From positions 1-33,400 of the forward strand of contig NZ_VMQU01000055.1 in the NCBI RefSeq assembly GCF_007714205.1: a stretch of DNA of 33,400 nucleotides. The letters run 5' to 3'. The notes beneath the pieces were generated by a model. The model did not search any database. It was not told the origin of the DNA and saw only the letters and a list, made by a program, of their open reading frames with translations. Below are positions 19,578 through 30,201 of this stretch, in pieces; position 1 is the first letter of the stretch, and each line of letters begins with the position of its first letter. The position numbers and the translations under genes were made by a program. Origin of the DNA: Mycobacterium helveticum (GTDB lineage Bacteria > Actinomycetota > Actinomycetes > Mycobacteriales > Mycobacteriaceae).

Positions 19578-21137
19578 ATGGAAACCCCGTCGAGTCCGAC
19601 GCAGACCCCGGCCGCCGGCTCGTCCACGGCGAAACACCGCTACTTCCAACGGTTCTCACGGCTGCTGGTATTCGTCGCGGGACCGGAATCGCGACCGGCG
19701 AAGCTGGGGTTCGTCGGCTCGGCGCTGATCACCATGGGCGGGCTGGGCGCGGGCAGCACCCGCCAGCACGACCCGCTGCTGGAGTCGATCCACATGTCGT
19801 GGCTGCGCTTCGGGCATGGGCTGGTGCTGTCGTCGATCGTGCTGTGGGCCGGCGTGGGTCTGATGCTGATCGCGTGGCTGGCACTGGGCCGGCGCGTGCT
19901 GGCCGGCGACGCGACCGAATACGTGATGAAGGCCACCACCGGGTTCTGGCTGGCGCCGCTGCTGGTCTCCGTGCCCGTGTTCAGCCGGGACACGTATTCC
20001 TATCTGGCCCAGGGGGCGCTGCTGCGCGACGGCCTGGACCCTTATGCGGTGGGCCCCGTGGCGAACCCGAACTCGTTGCTGGACAACGTAAGTCCTATCT
20101 GGACGATCACCACCGCGCCGTACGGCCCGGCGTTCATCCTGGTCGCGAAGTTCGTCACGGTCATCGTCGGCAACAACGTGGTGGCCGGGACCATGTTGCT
20201 GCGCCTGTGCATGCTGCCCGGGCTGGCGCTGCTCATCTGGGCCACTCCCCGACTGGCGCATCACCTGGGCACCGACGGCTCCATCGCGTTGTGGATCTGC
20301 GTCCTCAACCCGCTGGTGCTCATCCACCTGATGGGCGGGGTGCACAACGAGATGCTGATGGTCGGGCTCATGGCCGCCGGCATCGCCCTGACTTTCGGCG
20401 GCCGCCACCTGCCGGGCGTCGCCCTGATCACCGTGGCGAGCGCGGTCAAGGCCACCGCGGCGATCTCGTTGCCGTTTCTGGTCTGGGTGTGGATGCGGCA
20501 TCTGCGCGACCGCCGGGGATACCCCCCGGCGCGGGCGTTCCTGGCGGCCATGGCGCTATCCGTGCTCGTCTTCGCCGTGGTGTTCGAGATACTGTCCGCC
20601 GCGGCCGGCGTCGGCCTGGGCTGGCTGACCGCGCTAGCCGGATCGGTGAAGATCATCAACTGGCTGACCGTGCCGACCGGGGCGGCGAACCTGATCCACG
20701 CCTGGGGCAGCAACTTCTTCACCTTCGACTTCTATCCCCTGCTGCGCGTCACCCGGATGATCGGGATCGGGGTGATCGCGGTGTCGCTGCCGCTGCTGTG
20801 GTGGCGGTACCGCCGCGACGACCGCGCCGCGCTGACCGGCATCGCGTGGTCGATGCTGATCGTCGTGTTGTTCGTGCCGGCCGCGCTGCCGTGGTACTAC
20901 TCCTGGCCGCTGGCGGTCGCCGCGCCGCTGGCCCAGTCGCGGCGTGCGGTCGCCGTCATCGCGGCGTCCTCGACGTGGGTGATGGTCATCTTCAAACCCG
21001 ACGGCTCGCACGGCATGTACTCGTGGCTGCACTTCTGGCTGGCCACCGCCTGCGCAGTGATCGCCTGGTACGCGCTGAACCGAGCACCGGCGGGTGCGAG
21101 TGAACAGGCCGCGGTCAGCCTCGATCAGCCTCAATAA
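19578..21137 (+). CDS. mptA: Alpha-(1,6)-mannosyltransferase MptA
   Basis: MptA is a GT-C membrane enzyme that extends the alpha-1,6-mannan backbone of lipomannan and lipoarabinomannan using polyprenyl-phosphate-mannose. The 519-residue product begins with a hydrophilic tail (about 1-40) and has about a dozen hydrophobic helices. A conserved first loop (SRDTYSYLAQGALLRDG) carries the acidic residue expected for GT-C catalysis. Other mycobacterial hallmarks are NPLVLIHLMGGVHNE and LPWYYSWPL. The length matches M. tuberculosis MptA (about 516). ATG at 19578 follows idsA2 by 4 nt and has no strong Shine-Dalgarno, so coupling is likely. The 3' end overlaps the convergent Rv2175c-type gene by 7 nt (21131-21137). 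Confidence 0.93.
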   Translation: METPSSPTQTPAAGSSTAKHRYFQRFSRLLVFVAGPESRPAKLGFVGSALITMGGLGAGSTRQHDPLLESIHMSWLRFGHGLVLSSIVLWAGVGLMLIAWLALGRRVLAGDATEYVMKATTGFWLAPLLVSVPVFSRDTYSYLAQGALLRDGLDPYAVGPVANPNSLLDNVSPIWTITTAPYGPAFILVAKFVTVIVGNNVVAGTMLLRLCMLPGLALLIWATPRLAHHLGTDGSIALWICVLNPLVLIHLMGGVHNEMLMVGLMAAGIALTFGGRHLPGVALITVASAVKATAAISLPFLVWVWMRHLRDRRGYPPARAFLAAMALSVLVFAVVFEILSAAAGVGLGWLTALAGSVKIINWLTVPTGAANLIHAWGSNFFTFDFYPLLRVTRMIGIGVIAVSLPLLWWRYRRDDRAALTGIAWSMLIVVLFVPAALPWYYSWPLAVAAPLAQSRRAVAVIAASSTWVMVIFKPDGSHGMYSWLHFWLATACAVIAWYALNRAPAGASEQAAVSLDQPQ

Positions 21138-21535
21138 GCCATAGCCTGGGCCCGGCGCACGATCTCCCGCGCCTGGTGCGCGTGCAGGGCGTCGACGGGA
21201 CGGGCGTTGCTGACGGTGTCCCGGCTGCCGTCGCGGGTGACGGTCAGCGACGAGTCGGGGGTGAACAGCCACCGCAGGATCTCGGTCTCGCGGTAACCAC
21301 CGTCGCGCAGGATGGTCAACAGCCCCGGCAGGCTCTTGACCACCTCGCCGGTGCCGGTGAAGAACACCTGGGGGATCACGACGCCGCCGTTGCGGCGCAG
21401 CGCGACCAGGTGGCCCTCCCGTAACTGCTGGTGCACCTTGCCGACCGGCACGCCGAGCAACTCGGCGACCCGGGGCAGGTCGTACGTTGGCTCGTCGGGA
21501 TCTATGACGTCGTCGCCGGCCGGGATGCTGCCCAC
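21131..21535 (-). CDS. Winged-helix DNA-binding protein, PknL substrate (Rv2175c type)
   Basis: A small DNA-binding protein. From VGSIPAGDD to the end (AHQAREIVRRAQAMAY) it is nearly the same as M. tuberculosis Rv2175c, which has a helix-turn-helix (here about YDLPRVAELLGVPVGKVHQQLREG) and is phosphorylated by PknL. I choose GTG at 21535 (134 aa) because TACACT ends exactly 6 nt before it, giving a leaderless mRNA, and because conservation begins there. The alternative ATG at 21571 gives 146 aa, the length annotated in M. tuberculosis, but its first 12 residues do not resemble that protein and include the codons of the -10 box. The choice matters because the PknL target Thr in M. tuberculosis is in that N-terminal part. 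Divergent from pknL. Confidence 0.9.
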   Translation of the reverse strand: MGSIPAGDDVIDPDEPTYDLPRVAELLGVPVGKVHQQLREGHLVALRRNGGVVIPQVFFTGTGEVVKSLPGLLTILRDGGYRETEILRWLFTPDSSLTVTRDGSRDTVSNARPVDALHAHQAREIVRRAQAMAY

Positions 21536-21541
21536 CGCGCA

Positions 21542-21547
21542 AGTGTA
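21542..21547 (-). promoter_or_regulatory. -10 box for leaderless mRNA of the PknL-substrate gene
   Basis: TACACT on the minus strand is followed by 6 nt and then GTG at 21535. It lies 54 bp from the pknL -10 (21602-21607) on the other strand, so the two promoters are back to back. Confidence 0.55.
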
Positions 21548-21601
21548 TGCCCTGCTCGGCGTGTTGAGCATGAAGCTTTCAACCGGGCGCCGCGGCGCAC
21601 C

Positions 21602-21607
21602 TACGAT
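21602..21607 (+). promoter_or_regulatory. -10 box for leaderless pknL mRNA
   Basis: TACGAT ends 6 nt before the pknL GTG at 21614, so transcription should begin at or within a base of the start codon. There is no Shine-Dalgarno. Confidence 0.65.
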
Positions 21608-21613
21608 GGCCCC

Positions 21614-22819
21614 GTGGCAGGCGCAGGGATCGGTGAGCTGGACGGCACGCTGCTGGACGGCCGCTACCTCGTGGAGTCCAGAATCGCCAGCGGGGGTACC
21701 TCGACGGTGTACCGCGGCCTGGACATCCGGCTCGACCGCCCCGTCGCGGTGAAGGTCATGGACGCCCGCTACGCCGGCGACGAGCAGTTCCTGACCCGCT
21801 TCCGGCTCGAGGCCCGCTCGGTGGCGCGCTTGAAGGACCCGGGGCTGGTCGCCGTCTACGACCAGGGGCTGGACGCCCGGCACCCGTTTCTGGTCATGGA
21901 GCTCGTCGAGGGCGGCACGCTGCGCGAGTTGCTGGCCGAGCGCGGCCCGATGCCGCCCCACGCCGTCGCGGCGGTGCTGCGCCCGGTGCTGGGCGGGCTG
22001 GCCGCCGCGCACGGCGCCGGCCTGGTGCACCGCGACGTCAAGCCGGAGAACGTGCTGATCTCCGACGAAGGCGACGTGAAGATCGCCGATTTCGGGCTTG
22101 TTCGCGCCGTGGCCGCGGCCGGGATCACCTCCGCCAGCGTCATGCTGGGAACGGCGGCCTACCTGTCCCCCGAGCAGGTCCGCGACTGCCCACCCAATCA
22201 AGCCAGCCCCCGCAGCGACGTCTACTCCACCGGGATCCTCACCTACGAGCTGCTGACCGGGCGCACGCCGTTCACCGGTGACTCGGCACTGTCGATCGCC
22301 TACCAGCGCCTGGACAGCGATGTGCCCCCGGCCGGCGCGGCGATCGACGGCGTGCCCCCGCAATTCGACGAGTTGGTGCGGCGCGCGACCGCCCGCAACC
22401 CCGCCGACCGATACGCCGACGCGGTCGAGATGGCCGCCGAGCTGGAGGCGATCGCCGACGAACTCGGTTTGCCGGGCTTCCGGGTGCCCGCCCCGAGCAA
22501 TTCCGCCCAGCACCGCTCGGCCGCACTGCAGCACAGCCGGATGGCGGAGCGCAGGACCGCGCCGGTTCACCAGCCCACCCGCCAGCTCACCCGCGGGCCC
22601 GGGGACTGGCCCGCGGCGCAACCCCGGGTCGAGCCGGACGAATACGAATACGGGCCCGCGACAGGGGAATTCGCCGGGATCGCGATGAGCGAGTTCGTGT
22701 GGGCCCGTCAGCGTGGCCGGCGCATGGTGCTGATCTGGGTGGCGGTCCTGCTCGCCCTCACCGGGCTCGTGGCGACCGTGGGATGGACTATCGGCAGCAA
22801 CCTGAGCGGCCTGCTGTGA
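21614..22819 (+). CDS. pknL: Serine/threonine protein kinase PknL
   Basis: A 401-residue Hanks-type kinase. It has the glycine loop IASGGTSTVYRG (about 24-35), Lys47 in VAVKVMD, HRDVKPEN (139-146) with catalytic Asp141, DFG (159-161), and an activation segment with Thr and Ser residues (GITSASVMLGTAAYLSPEQ, about 170-188). After the kinase domain a Pro/Arg/Gln-rich juxtamembrane linker leads to one C-terminal membrane helix (about 373-393) with only a few residues outside, so there is no extracellular sensor domain. The best-known substrate is the neighbouring DNA-binding protein. GTG at 21614 is supported by the leaderless -10 box. In M. tuberculosis a transposase-like gene, Rv2177c, follows; here aroG is reached after 82 nt. 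Confidence 0.95.
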   Translation: MAGAGIGELDGTLLDGRYLVESRIASGGTSTVYRGLDIRLDRPVAVKVMDARYAGDEQFLTRFRLEARSVARLKDPGLVAVYDQGLDARHPFLVMELVEGGTLRELLAERGPMPPHAVAAVLRPVLGGLAAAHGAGLVHRDVKPENVLISDEGDVKIADFGLVRAVAAAGITSASVMLGTAAYLSPEQVRDCPPNQASPRSDVYSTGILTYELLTGRTPFTGDSALSIAYQRLDSDVPPAGAAIDGVPPQFDELVRRATARNPADRYADAVEMAAELEAIADELGLPGFRVPAPSNSAQHRSAALQHSRMAERRTAPVHQPTRQLTRGPGDWPAAQPRVEPDEYEYGPATGEFAGIAMSEFVWARQRGRRMVLIWVAVLLALTGLVATVGWTIGSNLSGLL

Positions 22820-22827
22820 GCCCGCGA

Positions 22828-22857
22828 GCGTGCGCACATGCACGCATACGCCGGCGT
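22828..22857. terminator. Hairpin cluster between pknL and aroG
   Basis: GCGTGC (22828-22833) pairs with GCACGC (22840-22845) around a 6-nt loop, and the palindrome ACGCCGGCGT follows (22848-22857). It lies 8 nt after the pknL stop and 44 nt from the convergent aroG stop, so it could end either transcript. No U-run. Confidence 0.4.
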
Positions 22858-22901
22858 GTCCTCGTACAGACACCCACGCTTGCGGGGAGTGCAGGTCCTG
22901 G

Positions 22902-24853
<1,952 letters not shown>

Positions 24854-24860
24854 CGCAGAA

Positions 24861-24866
24861 AGCCTA
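24861..24866 (-). promoter_or_regulatory. -10 box for leaderless exoribonuclease mRNA
   Basis: TAGGCT (24866 to 24861) is followed by 7 nt and then GTG at 24853. Same design as the aroG and pknL promoters. Confidence 0.55.
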
Positions 24867-24898
24867 GGCGTGCGGCCGAGGGGCGGCGGCGCGGCGAC

Positions 24899-25789
24899 CT
24901 ACCTGCCGATCAGGATGGGCTCGGTCTTCTCGGGCGGCGGCGCGGGACGCACCTCGTTGTCGAGCCTGGCGTCGACCGTGCGCTCGTCGGGCAGGCGCGG
25001 GGTGCCGGCGATCGCGCACTGCAACGCCAGCTTGGCCCGCACGACGGGACGTCGCAGCGTCCGTTCCCGCTGCAGCGCCCGGCGCATCTTGTCCGGCTGG
25101 GTGGTGTAGCGCCACCGGGCCCACGGGGCGTGGGGGCGCGACAACCGGACCGCCCCGACGACGAGCAGCACGACGATGAACATCCCGAGCAGGCCGGTCC
25201 ACACCTTGCCCTTGAGCACCACGATCACGGCCAGCGGCAGCGTCAGCGCCATGGCACCGCCGACCGCGAACCGCAGCGCCGTCGAATCGGCGCCCCGCCA
25301 CACCGGCAGGAAGAACATCAACGGATGCAGGCCCATGATCAGCAGGCCGGCCACGGCCACCGCGGCGAACACCGCGTCCACCGACGTGCGCCCGTCTTCC
25401 GACCAGTACACATCGGACAGGTGCAGGATCAACGCGTACTCATCGAGCACCAGCGCGGCCCCGACACCGAAAAATATCGCGGCAAAGGTGAATTCGGGTT
25501 CGTTCCCGTCGAGGGACAAGGTGACCAGCGTCAGTCCGGACATCAGCACCAGCACCACCCCGAACGTCACGTGGTGGATGTGCACTCCCCCGACGTGGAC
25601 GTTGCGCGGCTGCCACCATTTGGGCGGGCGGCCGGTCGCGGCGCGGTGGCGGATGAACCGGACGAACGTTCGCGTGACGAAAAAGGTCAGGATGAAGGCC
25701 ACCAGACAGCACAGCAGCGGCAGCCGGCCGCCGTCGTGGATGTCATGGGAGAACCACTCGGCGACCCTGGACACGAACCACTGCAGCAC
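24899..25789 (-). CDS. Polytopic membrane protein of unknown function (Rv2180c type)
   Basis: A 296-residue integral membrane protein. An N-terminal amphipathic part (about 1-22) is followed by about six to seven hydrophobic helices up to residue 215 and a long basic, then Pro-rich, cytoplasmic tail. A notable stretch [18 protein letters not shown] (His-rich, at a helix start) and [15 protein letters not shown] are strongly conserved-looking and could bind a metal or lipid head group; this is inference. I do not recognise a known enzyme family. The start is GTG at 25789, supported by TAGGTT 6 nt upstream. It is divergent from mptC with 89 nt between the two start codons. Confidence 0.88.
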   Translation of the reverse strand: MLQWFVSRVAEWFSHDIHDGGRLPLLCCLVAFILTFFVTRTFVRFIRHRAATGRPPKWWQPRNVHVGGVHIHHVTFGVVLVLMSGLTLVTLSLDGNEPEFTFAAIFFGVGAALVLDEYALILHLSDVYWSEDGRTSVDAVFAAVAVAGLLIMGLHPLMFFLPVWRGADSTALRFAVGGAMALTLPLAVIVVLKGKVWTGLLGMFIVVLLVVGAVRLSRPHAPWARWRYTTQPDKMRRALQRERTLRRPVVRAKLALQCAIAGTPRLPDERTVDARLDNEVRPAPPPEKTEPILIGR

Positions 25790-25795
25790 ACTTGA

Positions 25796-25801
25796 AACCT
25801 A
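25796..25801 (-). promoter_or_regulatory. -10 box for leaderless mRNA of the membrane-protein gene
   Basis: TAGGTT (25801 to 25796) is followed by 6 nt and the GTG at 25789. Confidence 0.55.
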
Positions 25802-25863
25802 CGCCTGCCTGCCCGCACCAGGCAGGAGCCGCGCTGCGCCACCTGCCGGGCCCGGGCACCGAT

Positions 25864-25869
25864 TACGCT
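25864..25869 (+). promoter_or_regulatory. -10 box for mptC
   Basis: TACGCT ends 9 nt before the mptC ATG (25879), so the mRNA would start within about 0-3 nt of the ATG. Divergent from the promoter at 25796-25801. Confidence 0.5.
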
Positions 25870-25878
25870 GTTGCCGAT

Positions 25879-27174
25879 ATGAGTAGATCGCAGGCGCCCG
25901 GCGCGGGCTTCGCTGCCAGAAGTGGTCCCGGGCGGGTGCTGACGTGGGGACTGCTCTGGTTGGCGGCGGCCGCCGCGCTGGCCTACGCGGCCTGGGGCCT
26001 CTTCGGACACACGCCGTACCGCATCGACATCGACATCTATCAGATGGGCGGTCAGGCCTGGTTGGACGGGCATCCGCTGTACCGCGGCGAGGTGTTGTTC
26101 CACACCCCCATCGGGCTGAACCTGCCGTTCACCTATCCCCCGCTGGCGGCCATCGTGTTCAGCCCGTTCGCCTGGTTGCACATGCCGGCCGCCAGCGTCG
26201 CGATCACGTTGCTGACGCTGGCGCTGCTGATGGTGTCGACGGTGGTCGTGCTCACCCGGCTGGACGTCTGGGACACCTCGACGGTGCTGCCGGGGCCGGC
26301 GTGGCTACGCCGGCTGTGGCTGACCGTGCTGATCGTGGCACCCGCGGCGATCTGGCTGGAACCGATCAATTCGAACTTCGCGTTCGGCCAGATCAACGCC
26401 GTGCTGATGACGCTGGTGATCGCCGATTGCTTTCCGCGCCGCACGCCGTGGCCGCGCGGCGTGCTGCTCGGGCTCGGGATCGCGCTCAAGCTCACTCCCG
26501 CGGTGTTCCTGCTCTATCTCGTGCTGCGCCGCGACAACCGTGCTGCGCTCATCGCGCTGGCGTCCTTCGCGGCCGCCACGGCCGTGGGTTTCGCGCTGGC
26601 GTGGGACGATTCGTGGGAGTACTGGACCCGCACGGTGCACCACACCGACCGGATCGGGGCCGCTGCGCTGAACACCGACCAGAACATCGCGGGCGGACTG
26701 GCCCGGTTGGGCCTCGGCGAGCACGAGCGCTTCGTGCTGTGGGTGGCCGCGAGCCTGCTGGTGCTGGCGCTGACCGTGTGGGCGATGCGACGGGTGCTGC
26801 GCGCCGGCGAGCCGACGGCGGCGATCATCTGTGTCGCCCTGTTCGGGCTGGTCGTGTCGCCGGTGTCGTGGTCGCACCACTGGGTGTGGATGCTGCCGGC
26901 GGTGCTGGTGACCGGGACTGCGGCCTGGCGGCGGCGCAGCCCGGCGCTGGCGGTCATCAGCGCCGCCGGGGTGGCGCTGATGGCCTGGACCCCGATCAAC
27001 CTGCTCCCCAAGCATCACGAGACGACCGCGGTGTGGTGGCGCCAACTGGCCGGCATGTCCTACGTATGGTGGGCGCTGGCGGTCATCGCCGCGGCGGGAT
27101 TCACCGTCGGCGCCCGCGTCGGTTCGCGGGACGCGGCAACGCCCGCGCTGACGCCGGTGTCGGCGGTCGGCTAG
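25879..27174 (+). CDS. mptC: Alpha-(1,2)-mannosyltransferase MptC (Rv2181 type, GT87)
   Basis: A GT-C membrane enzyme that adds alpha-1,2-mannose branches to the mannan core of lipomannan/lipoarabinomannan and is reported also to act in mannose capping. The 431-residue product has about ten to twelve hydrophobic helices. The first extracytoplasmic loop [18 protein letters not shown] carries the catalytic-type Asp residues of the DUF2029/GT87 family. Further conserved segments are [23 protein letters not shown] and [18 protein letters not shown] at 25879 fits the M. tuberculosis start and the near-leaderless -10 box; the open frame to 25792 would run through the promoter. The TAG stop shares CTAG (27171-27174) with the stop of the convergent acyltransferase gene. 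Confidence 0.93.
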   Translation: MSRSQAPGAGFAARSGPGRVLTWGLLWLAAAAALAYAAWGLFGHTPYRIDIDIYQMGGQAWLDGHPLYRGEVLFHTPIGLNLPFTYPPLAAIVFSPFAWLHMPAASVAITLLTLALLMVSTVVVLTRLDVWDTSTVLPGPAWLRRLWLTVLIVAPAAIWLEPINSNFAFGQINAVLMTLVIADCFPRRTPWPRGVLLGLGIALKLTPAVFLLYLVLRRDNRAALIALASFAAATAVGFALAWDDSWEYWTRTVHHTDRIGAAALNTDQNIAGGLARLGLGEHERFVLWVAASLLVLALTVWAMRRVLRAGEPTAAIICVALFGLVVSPVSWSHHWVWMLPAVLVTGTAAWRRRSPALAVISAAGVALMAWTPINLLPKHHETTAVWWRQLAGMSYVWWALAVIAAAGFTVGARVGSRDAATPALTPVSAVG

Positions 27175-27908
27175 CCCGCGGCGGTCTCGGGGATGCGCGC
27201 GGCGTCAGCGGCGGAGGCGCCGCCGGAGTCGCCGTTGCCGCCCTCCTTGAGGCTGGCGGCGTAGATGTCGACGTATTCCTGGCCGGAGAGACCCATCAAC
27301 TCGTAGATCACCTCGTCGGCGACGGCCCGCTCGATGAACCGGTTGCCGGCCATCCCCTCGAAGCGGGAAAAATCCATCGGCTTGCCGAAGCGGACGGTGA
27401 CCCGGCCGAACCGCAGCATGTTTGTCCCGGGGGGGTTGACCACGTCGGTGCCGATCATCGCCACCGGGATCACCGGGACCCCGGTGTGCAACGCCAGCCG
27501 GGCCAGCCCCGTCTTGCCCTTGTAGAGCCGGCCGTCCGGCGAACGAGTGCCTTCGGGGTACATGCCGAGCAGCTTGCCCTGACCGAGCAGCCGTTCGGCG
27601 GTGTCCAGCGCCGCCTGCGCGGCGTCGGCATCGGTGCGGTCGATCGGCACCTGACCGACGGCGGTGAAGAACCAGCGCTGGAACCAGCCCTTGAGCCCGG
27701 CGCCCGTGAAGTATTCGGCCTTGGCCAGGAAGGTGATCCGGCGGCGCACGACCAGTGGCAGGTAGAAGCTGTCCATGACGGCCAGGTGGTTACTGGCCAG
27801 GATCGCCGGTCCGGAGCGCGGAAGGTGTTCCAGGCCTTCAACTTTGGGTCGGCCGAGCAGAGAGAGCAACGGGCCGAGAAGAACGTACTTGAATAGCCAG
27901 TACCACAT
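27171..27908 (-). CDS. plsM: 1-acylglycerol-3-phosphate-type acyltransferase (PlsC family; Rv2182c, PlsM)
   Basis: A 245-residue membrane-associated acyltransferase. It has the catalytic HxxxxD motif (NHLAVMD, His41 and Asp46), a basic [12 protein letters not shown] segment and the glycerol-phosphate-binding PEGTRS (118-123), then [11 protein letters not shown]. As I recall, the mycobacterial orthologue has been called PlsM and places palmitate at the sn-2 position of glycerol phosphate; the symbol rests on that recollection and on synteny. ATG at 27908 has GGGAGAGGGAGGG directly upstream. The C-terminal Gly/Ala tail is variable. It is the last gene of a minus-strand group beginning at 30600; 82 nt separate it from the previous gene. 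The stop is shared with mptC on CTAG. Confidence 0.93.
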   Translation of the reverse strand: MWYWLFKYVLLGPLLSLLGRPKVEGLEHLPRSGPAILASNHLAVMDSFYLPLVVRRRITFLAKAEYFTGAGLKGWFQRWFFTAVGQVPIDRTDADAAQAALDTAERLLGQGKLLGMYPEGTRSPDGRLYKGKTGLARLALHTGVPVIPVAMIGTDVVNPPGTNMLRFGRVTVRFGKPMDFSRFEGMAGNRFIERAVADEVIYELMGLSGQEYVDIYAASLKEGGNGDSGGASAADAARIPETAAG

Positions 27909-27990
27909 GGCCCTCCCTCTCCCCGCCGGTCGTGTCCTGCGCCAACTGTACCCATCCGCGCGGCGGGCGACCACCTTCGACGCGGGCGGC

Positions 27991-28404
27991 TCACTCCTCG
28001 ACGGTGACCGGGATGGACTGATACCGGGTCTTGGCGGTGCCTTCCCCGGCGTCCCGGCCGGCGCGCGCCGCATCGCCCGGCGGTGGCACACCCCCGCCGG
28101 GCGGCCGGTCCGGGGGCGGCTGCGGTGACCGGTCGGCCTCAGCTGCGTCACCGACGATGCCGCGGATCACCTCCAACAGAGCGATGCTGTGGTCGGCGAT
28201 CAGGGTGAGCAACGGGTGCTGCTCACCGGTGGCCAGCGCGGCCAGCGCACACACCGGGCACCACACCTGCCGGCATTTCGCGGTTCCCGGCCCGTTGCCG
28301 GCCGTCATCGCGGCCGCCAGCCGCACCGCCGGGTCGATTCCGTCCAGGATCGCCTGGGCCAGCCTGCGCAGCTCGGGACCGACGTCGGGATGAGCCCCAC
28401 TCAT
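27991..28404 (-). CDS. Small conserved protein with a Cys cluster (Rv2183c type)
   Basis: A 137-residue protein of unknown function. The N-terminal half is helical (PELRRLAQAILDGIDPAVRLAAAM) and carries a cluster CRQVWCPVC (about 44-52) that could bind a metal ion such as Zn. A further helix (HSIALLEVIRGIVGD) leads into a Pro/Gly-rich disordered stretch and a conserved end YQSIPVTVEE. ATG at 28404 overlaps the stop of the ATPase gene (ATGA), so the two are translated together. The close coupling suggests a shared job with the ATPase; nothing in the sequence says which. An anti-sigma-like zinc motif was considered but the HxxxCxxC order is not present. Confidence 0.88.
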   Translation of the reverse strand: MSGAHPDVGPELRRLAQAILDGIDPAVRLAAAMTAGNGPGTAKCRQVWCPVCALAALATGEQHPLLTLIADHSIALLEVIRGIVGDAAEADRSPQPPPDRPPGGGVPPPGDAARAGRDAGEGTAKTRYQSIPVTVEE

Positions 28405-29675
28405 CTAGGCCACACCTCCGGGTCTGGTCGGAAACGAACCGTCAGCTCACTACCCCGCAGACGTGCGTCCGACACCGTGCAGCGCCGCAGCACGGACGCC
28501 AACCGAACCCTGCGCCGCAACCCGCCGACGCCGATGATCAGGTCGTCGTCGACCCGGCCGAGGGTCAGGGCGCCGGAATCGAGTTGGGGCAACGCTAGCC
28601 GCATCCGGTACACCGACCCAAGTCCCGATCCGGATTCGAGGTCCACCACGGGCCGCAGCGGACCCGGTGGCGCCATGGTGCCCTGGCGGCGGGCGTTGTC
28701 GAGCAGTGCGCCCAGCGCCTTGGGACCGATCGGCTCGCCGGACAGGTGCGGGGTCACCACCAGCGCGATGTCGCCCACGGCGGCGCCGAGTTCCTCGAGA
28801 ACGACGCGTTGTTCGCAAATGCGCTCGGCGTACCAGGAGAACGCCGGGTGGGACGGCAGGTTGTGGTACTCGTAGGACTCGTCCTGCACGAGCACCTGGT
28901 TGACGATCAGCTCCTCGACGCGCACCCCCATCAACGCCAGCGAGCCCAGGGTCCGGAGGCCCTCGGCCACCACCACCCGCTCGGGAGTCAGCACCAGATG
29001 CGCACCGACCCGCTCGCCGTCGGTCAACAGTGCGCCGAGCGCATCGACGCCCGTGCTGATGCGCTCCAGCAACTCCACCACCGCCGCCGACCGGCTGTCA
29101 TCGGCGGCGATCGACAACCTGCGGTGGCGCGGCCACGCACGCTCGACGTAGAGCCCGAACGTGGCGGGCAGGGTCAGCATCCGCAACGCGTCGGCCGTCG
29201 AGGCGCAGTCGACGACGACCAGATCCCAGTACCCGGAGGCGGCCAGCTCACCGACGGCGTGCAGCCCGAGAACTTCCTGGACGCCCGGCAGGGCCGAAAG
29301 TTCTTCGGGGGCAATGGTGCCCAACTCGGAGTCGGGAAAACTCCGATCCACGGCGCCGACCACGTGCTGCCAGCGGGCCTCGAGCAGGGCCAGGGTGTCC
29401 AGGGCCAGCGCGTCGAGGAAACCGCCGCCCGCCTCGGCCCACTCGGTTCGGAGGTCGGCGAGCACCCGAACGGGCTCGTCGGGACCGCTCGGCGGGACCG
29501 GGACGCCCAGCACGTCGCCCAGCGAATGCGCCTGGTCGGTGGACACCACCAGCACGCGCTGACCCCGGTTCGCGGCGGCGACCGCGGTGGCCGAGGCCAG
29601 AGTGGATTTCCCTACCCCGCCCTTGCCGACGAACAGACTGACCCGGGACGGGGTCGGCGTAACGGACTCACTCAG
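28401..29675 (-). CDS. ArsA/GET3-like P-loop ATPase (Rv2184c type)
   Basis: A protein of about 424 residues with the deviant Walker A motif GKGGVGKST near its N-terminus (about 17-25), VVSTDQAHSLGDV (switch-like) shortly after, VVVDCASTADALRMLTLP (Walker B region) and a single ATPase half. ArsA/GET3 proteins couple ATP use to ion export or to delivery of tail-anchored membrane proteins; no metal-binding Cys set is evident here. The start is odd. No ATG, GTG or TTG exists in frame before the P-loop back to the preceding stop. The most likely start is CTG at 29675, inside the end of the SRPBCC gene. The GTG at 29671, which would make the usual GTGA overlap, is out of frame. The first ordinary in-frame start lies beyond the P-loop. 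Coupled downstream by ATGA. Confidence 0.85.
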   Translation of the reverse strand: MSESVTPTPSRVSLFVGKGGVGKSTLASATAVAAANRGQRVLVVSTDQAHSLGDVLGVPVPPSGPDEPVRVLADLRTEWAEAGGGFLDALALDTLALLEARWQHVVGAVDRSFPDSELGTIAPEELSALPGVQEVLGLHAVGELAASGYWDLVVVDCASTADALRMLTLPATFGLYVERAWPRHRRLSIAADDSRSAAVVELLERISTGVDALGALLTDGERVGAHLVLTPERVVVAEGLRTLGSLALMGVRVEELIVNQVLVQDESYEYHNLPSHPAFSWYAERICEQRVVLEELGAAVGDIALVVTPHLSGEPIGPKALGALLDNARRQGTMAPPGPLRPVVDLESGSGLGSVYRMRLALPQLDSGALTLGRVDDDLIIGVGGLRRRVRLASVLRRCTVSDARLRGSELTVRFRPDPEVWPR

Positions 29676-30105
29676 CCTCGACTCGTTTCTTCAGATCCTT
29701 CAACGCGGTGTCGGTCAGCCTGCGCTCGGCCTTGCGTTTGAGCATCCCGATCATCGGCAGGGCAAGGTCCACCGACAGCTCGTAGGTGACGTCGGTGCCA
29801 GAACCCTTGGGCGCCAGGCGATACGAGCCTTCGAGCGAACGCAGCAGCGAGCTGGAGACCAGGGTCCAGCTCAGCGATCGGCGATCTTTGGGCCACTGGT
29901 AGGACATGACCAGGGTGTCTTTGATGATCCCGGCGTCCATCACGAAGCGCACCACCTTGGGGTAGCCGTCGGCGCCCCTTTCCTGCACCTCTGCTTGCTT
30001 GTACTCCGAGATCCAATCCGGGTAGGCGTCGATGTCGGCGATCACCTTCAATATCGTGTCGGGATCAGCGTCGATGTGAATGGTCTGCGTCGTCTTCTCC
30101 GCCAC
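29668..30105 (-). CDS. SRPBCC (START-like) lipid-binding family protein (Rv2185c type)
   Basis: A 145-residue protein of the polyketide cyclase/START-like superfamily. It has the N-terminal strand-helix (TQTIHIDADPDTILKVIADIDAYPDWISEYKQAEV), a run of antiparallel strands, and the long C-terminal helix (KRKAERRLTDTALKDLKKRVEAE) that closes the hydrophobic cavity in this fold. Ligand unknown. GTG at 30105 follows a GAGAGAGG ribosome-binding site by about 10 nt. The 3' end overlaps the ATPase gene. The next gene upstream codes for a second SRPBCC-like protein 96 nt away, so the pair may handle one hydrophobic ligand; that is inference. Confidence 0.92.
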   Translation of the reverse strand: MAEKTTQTIHIDADPDTILKVIADIDAYPDWISEYKQAEVQERGADGYPKVVRFVMDAGIIKDTLVMSYQWPKDRRSLSWTLVSSSLLRSLEGSYRLAPKGSGTDVTYELSVDLALPMIGMLKRKAERRLTDTALKDLKKRVEAE

Positions 30106-30201
30106 CTGGCTGCTGCCTCTCTCCCACGAGCGAGTCGGCCCGCCGCGGGACTAACCCGGTCTCCGGCCCGAAACGGTACTCCCCATGCCCGAGGTTGAGC
30201 G

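Noticed and set aside
29668..29671. GTG at 29671 as the start of the ATPase gene (GTGA overlap)
   Set aside because: Its frame does not join the Walker A frame; one base would have to be inserted or lost.
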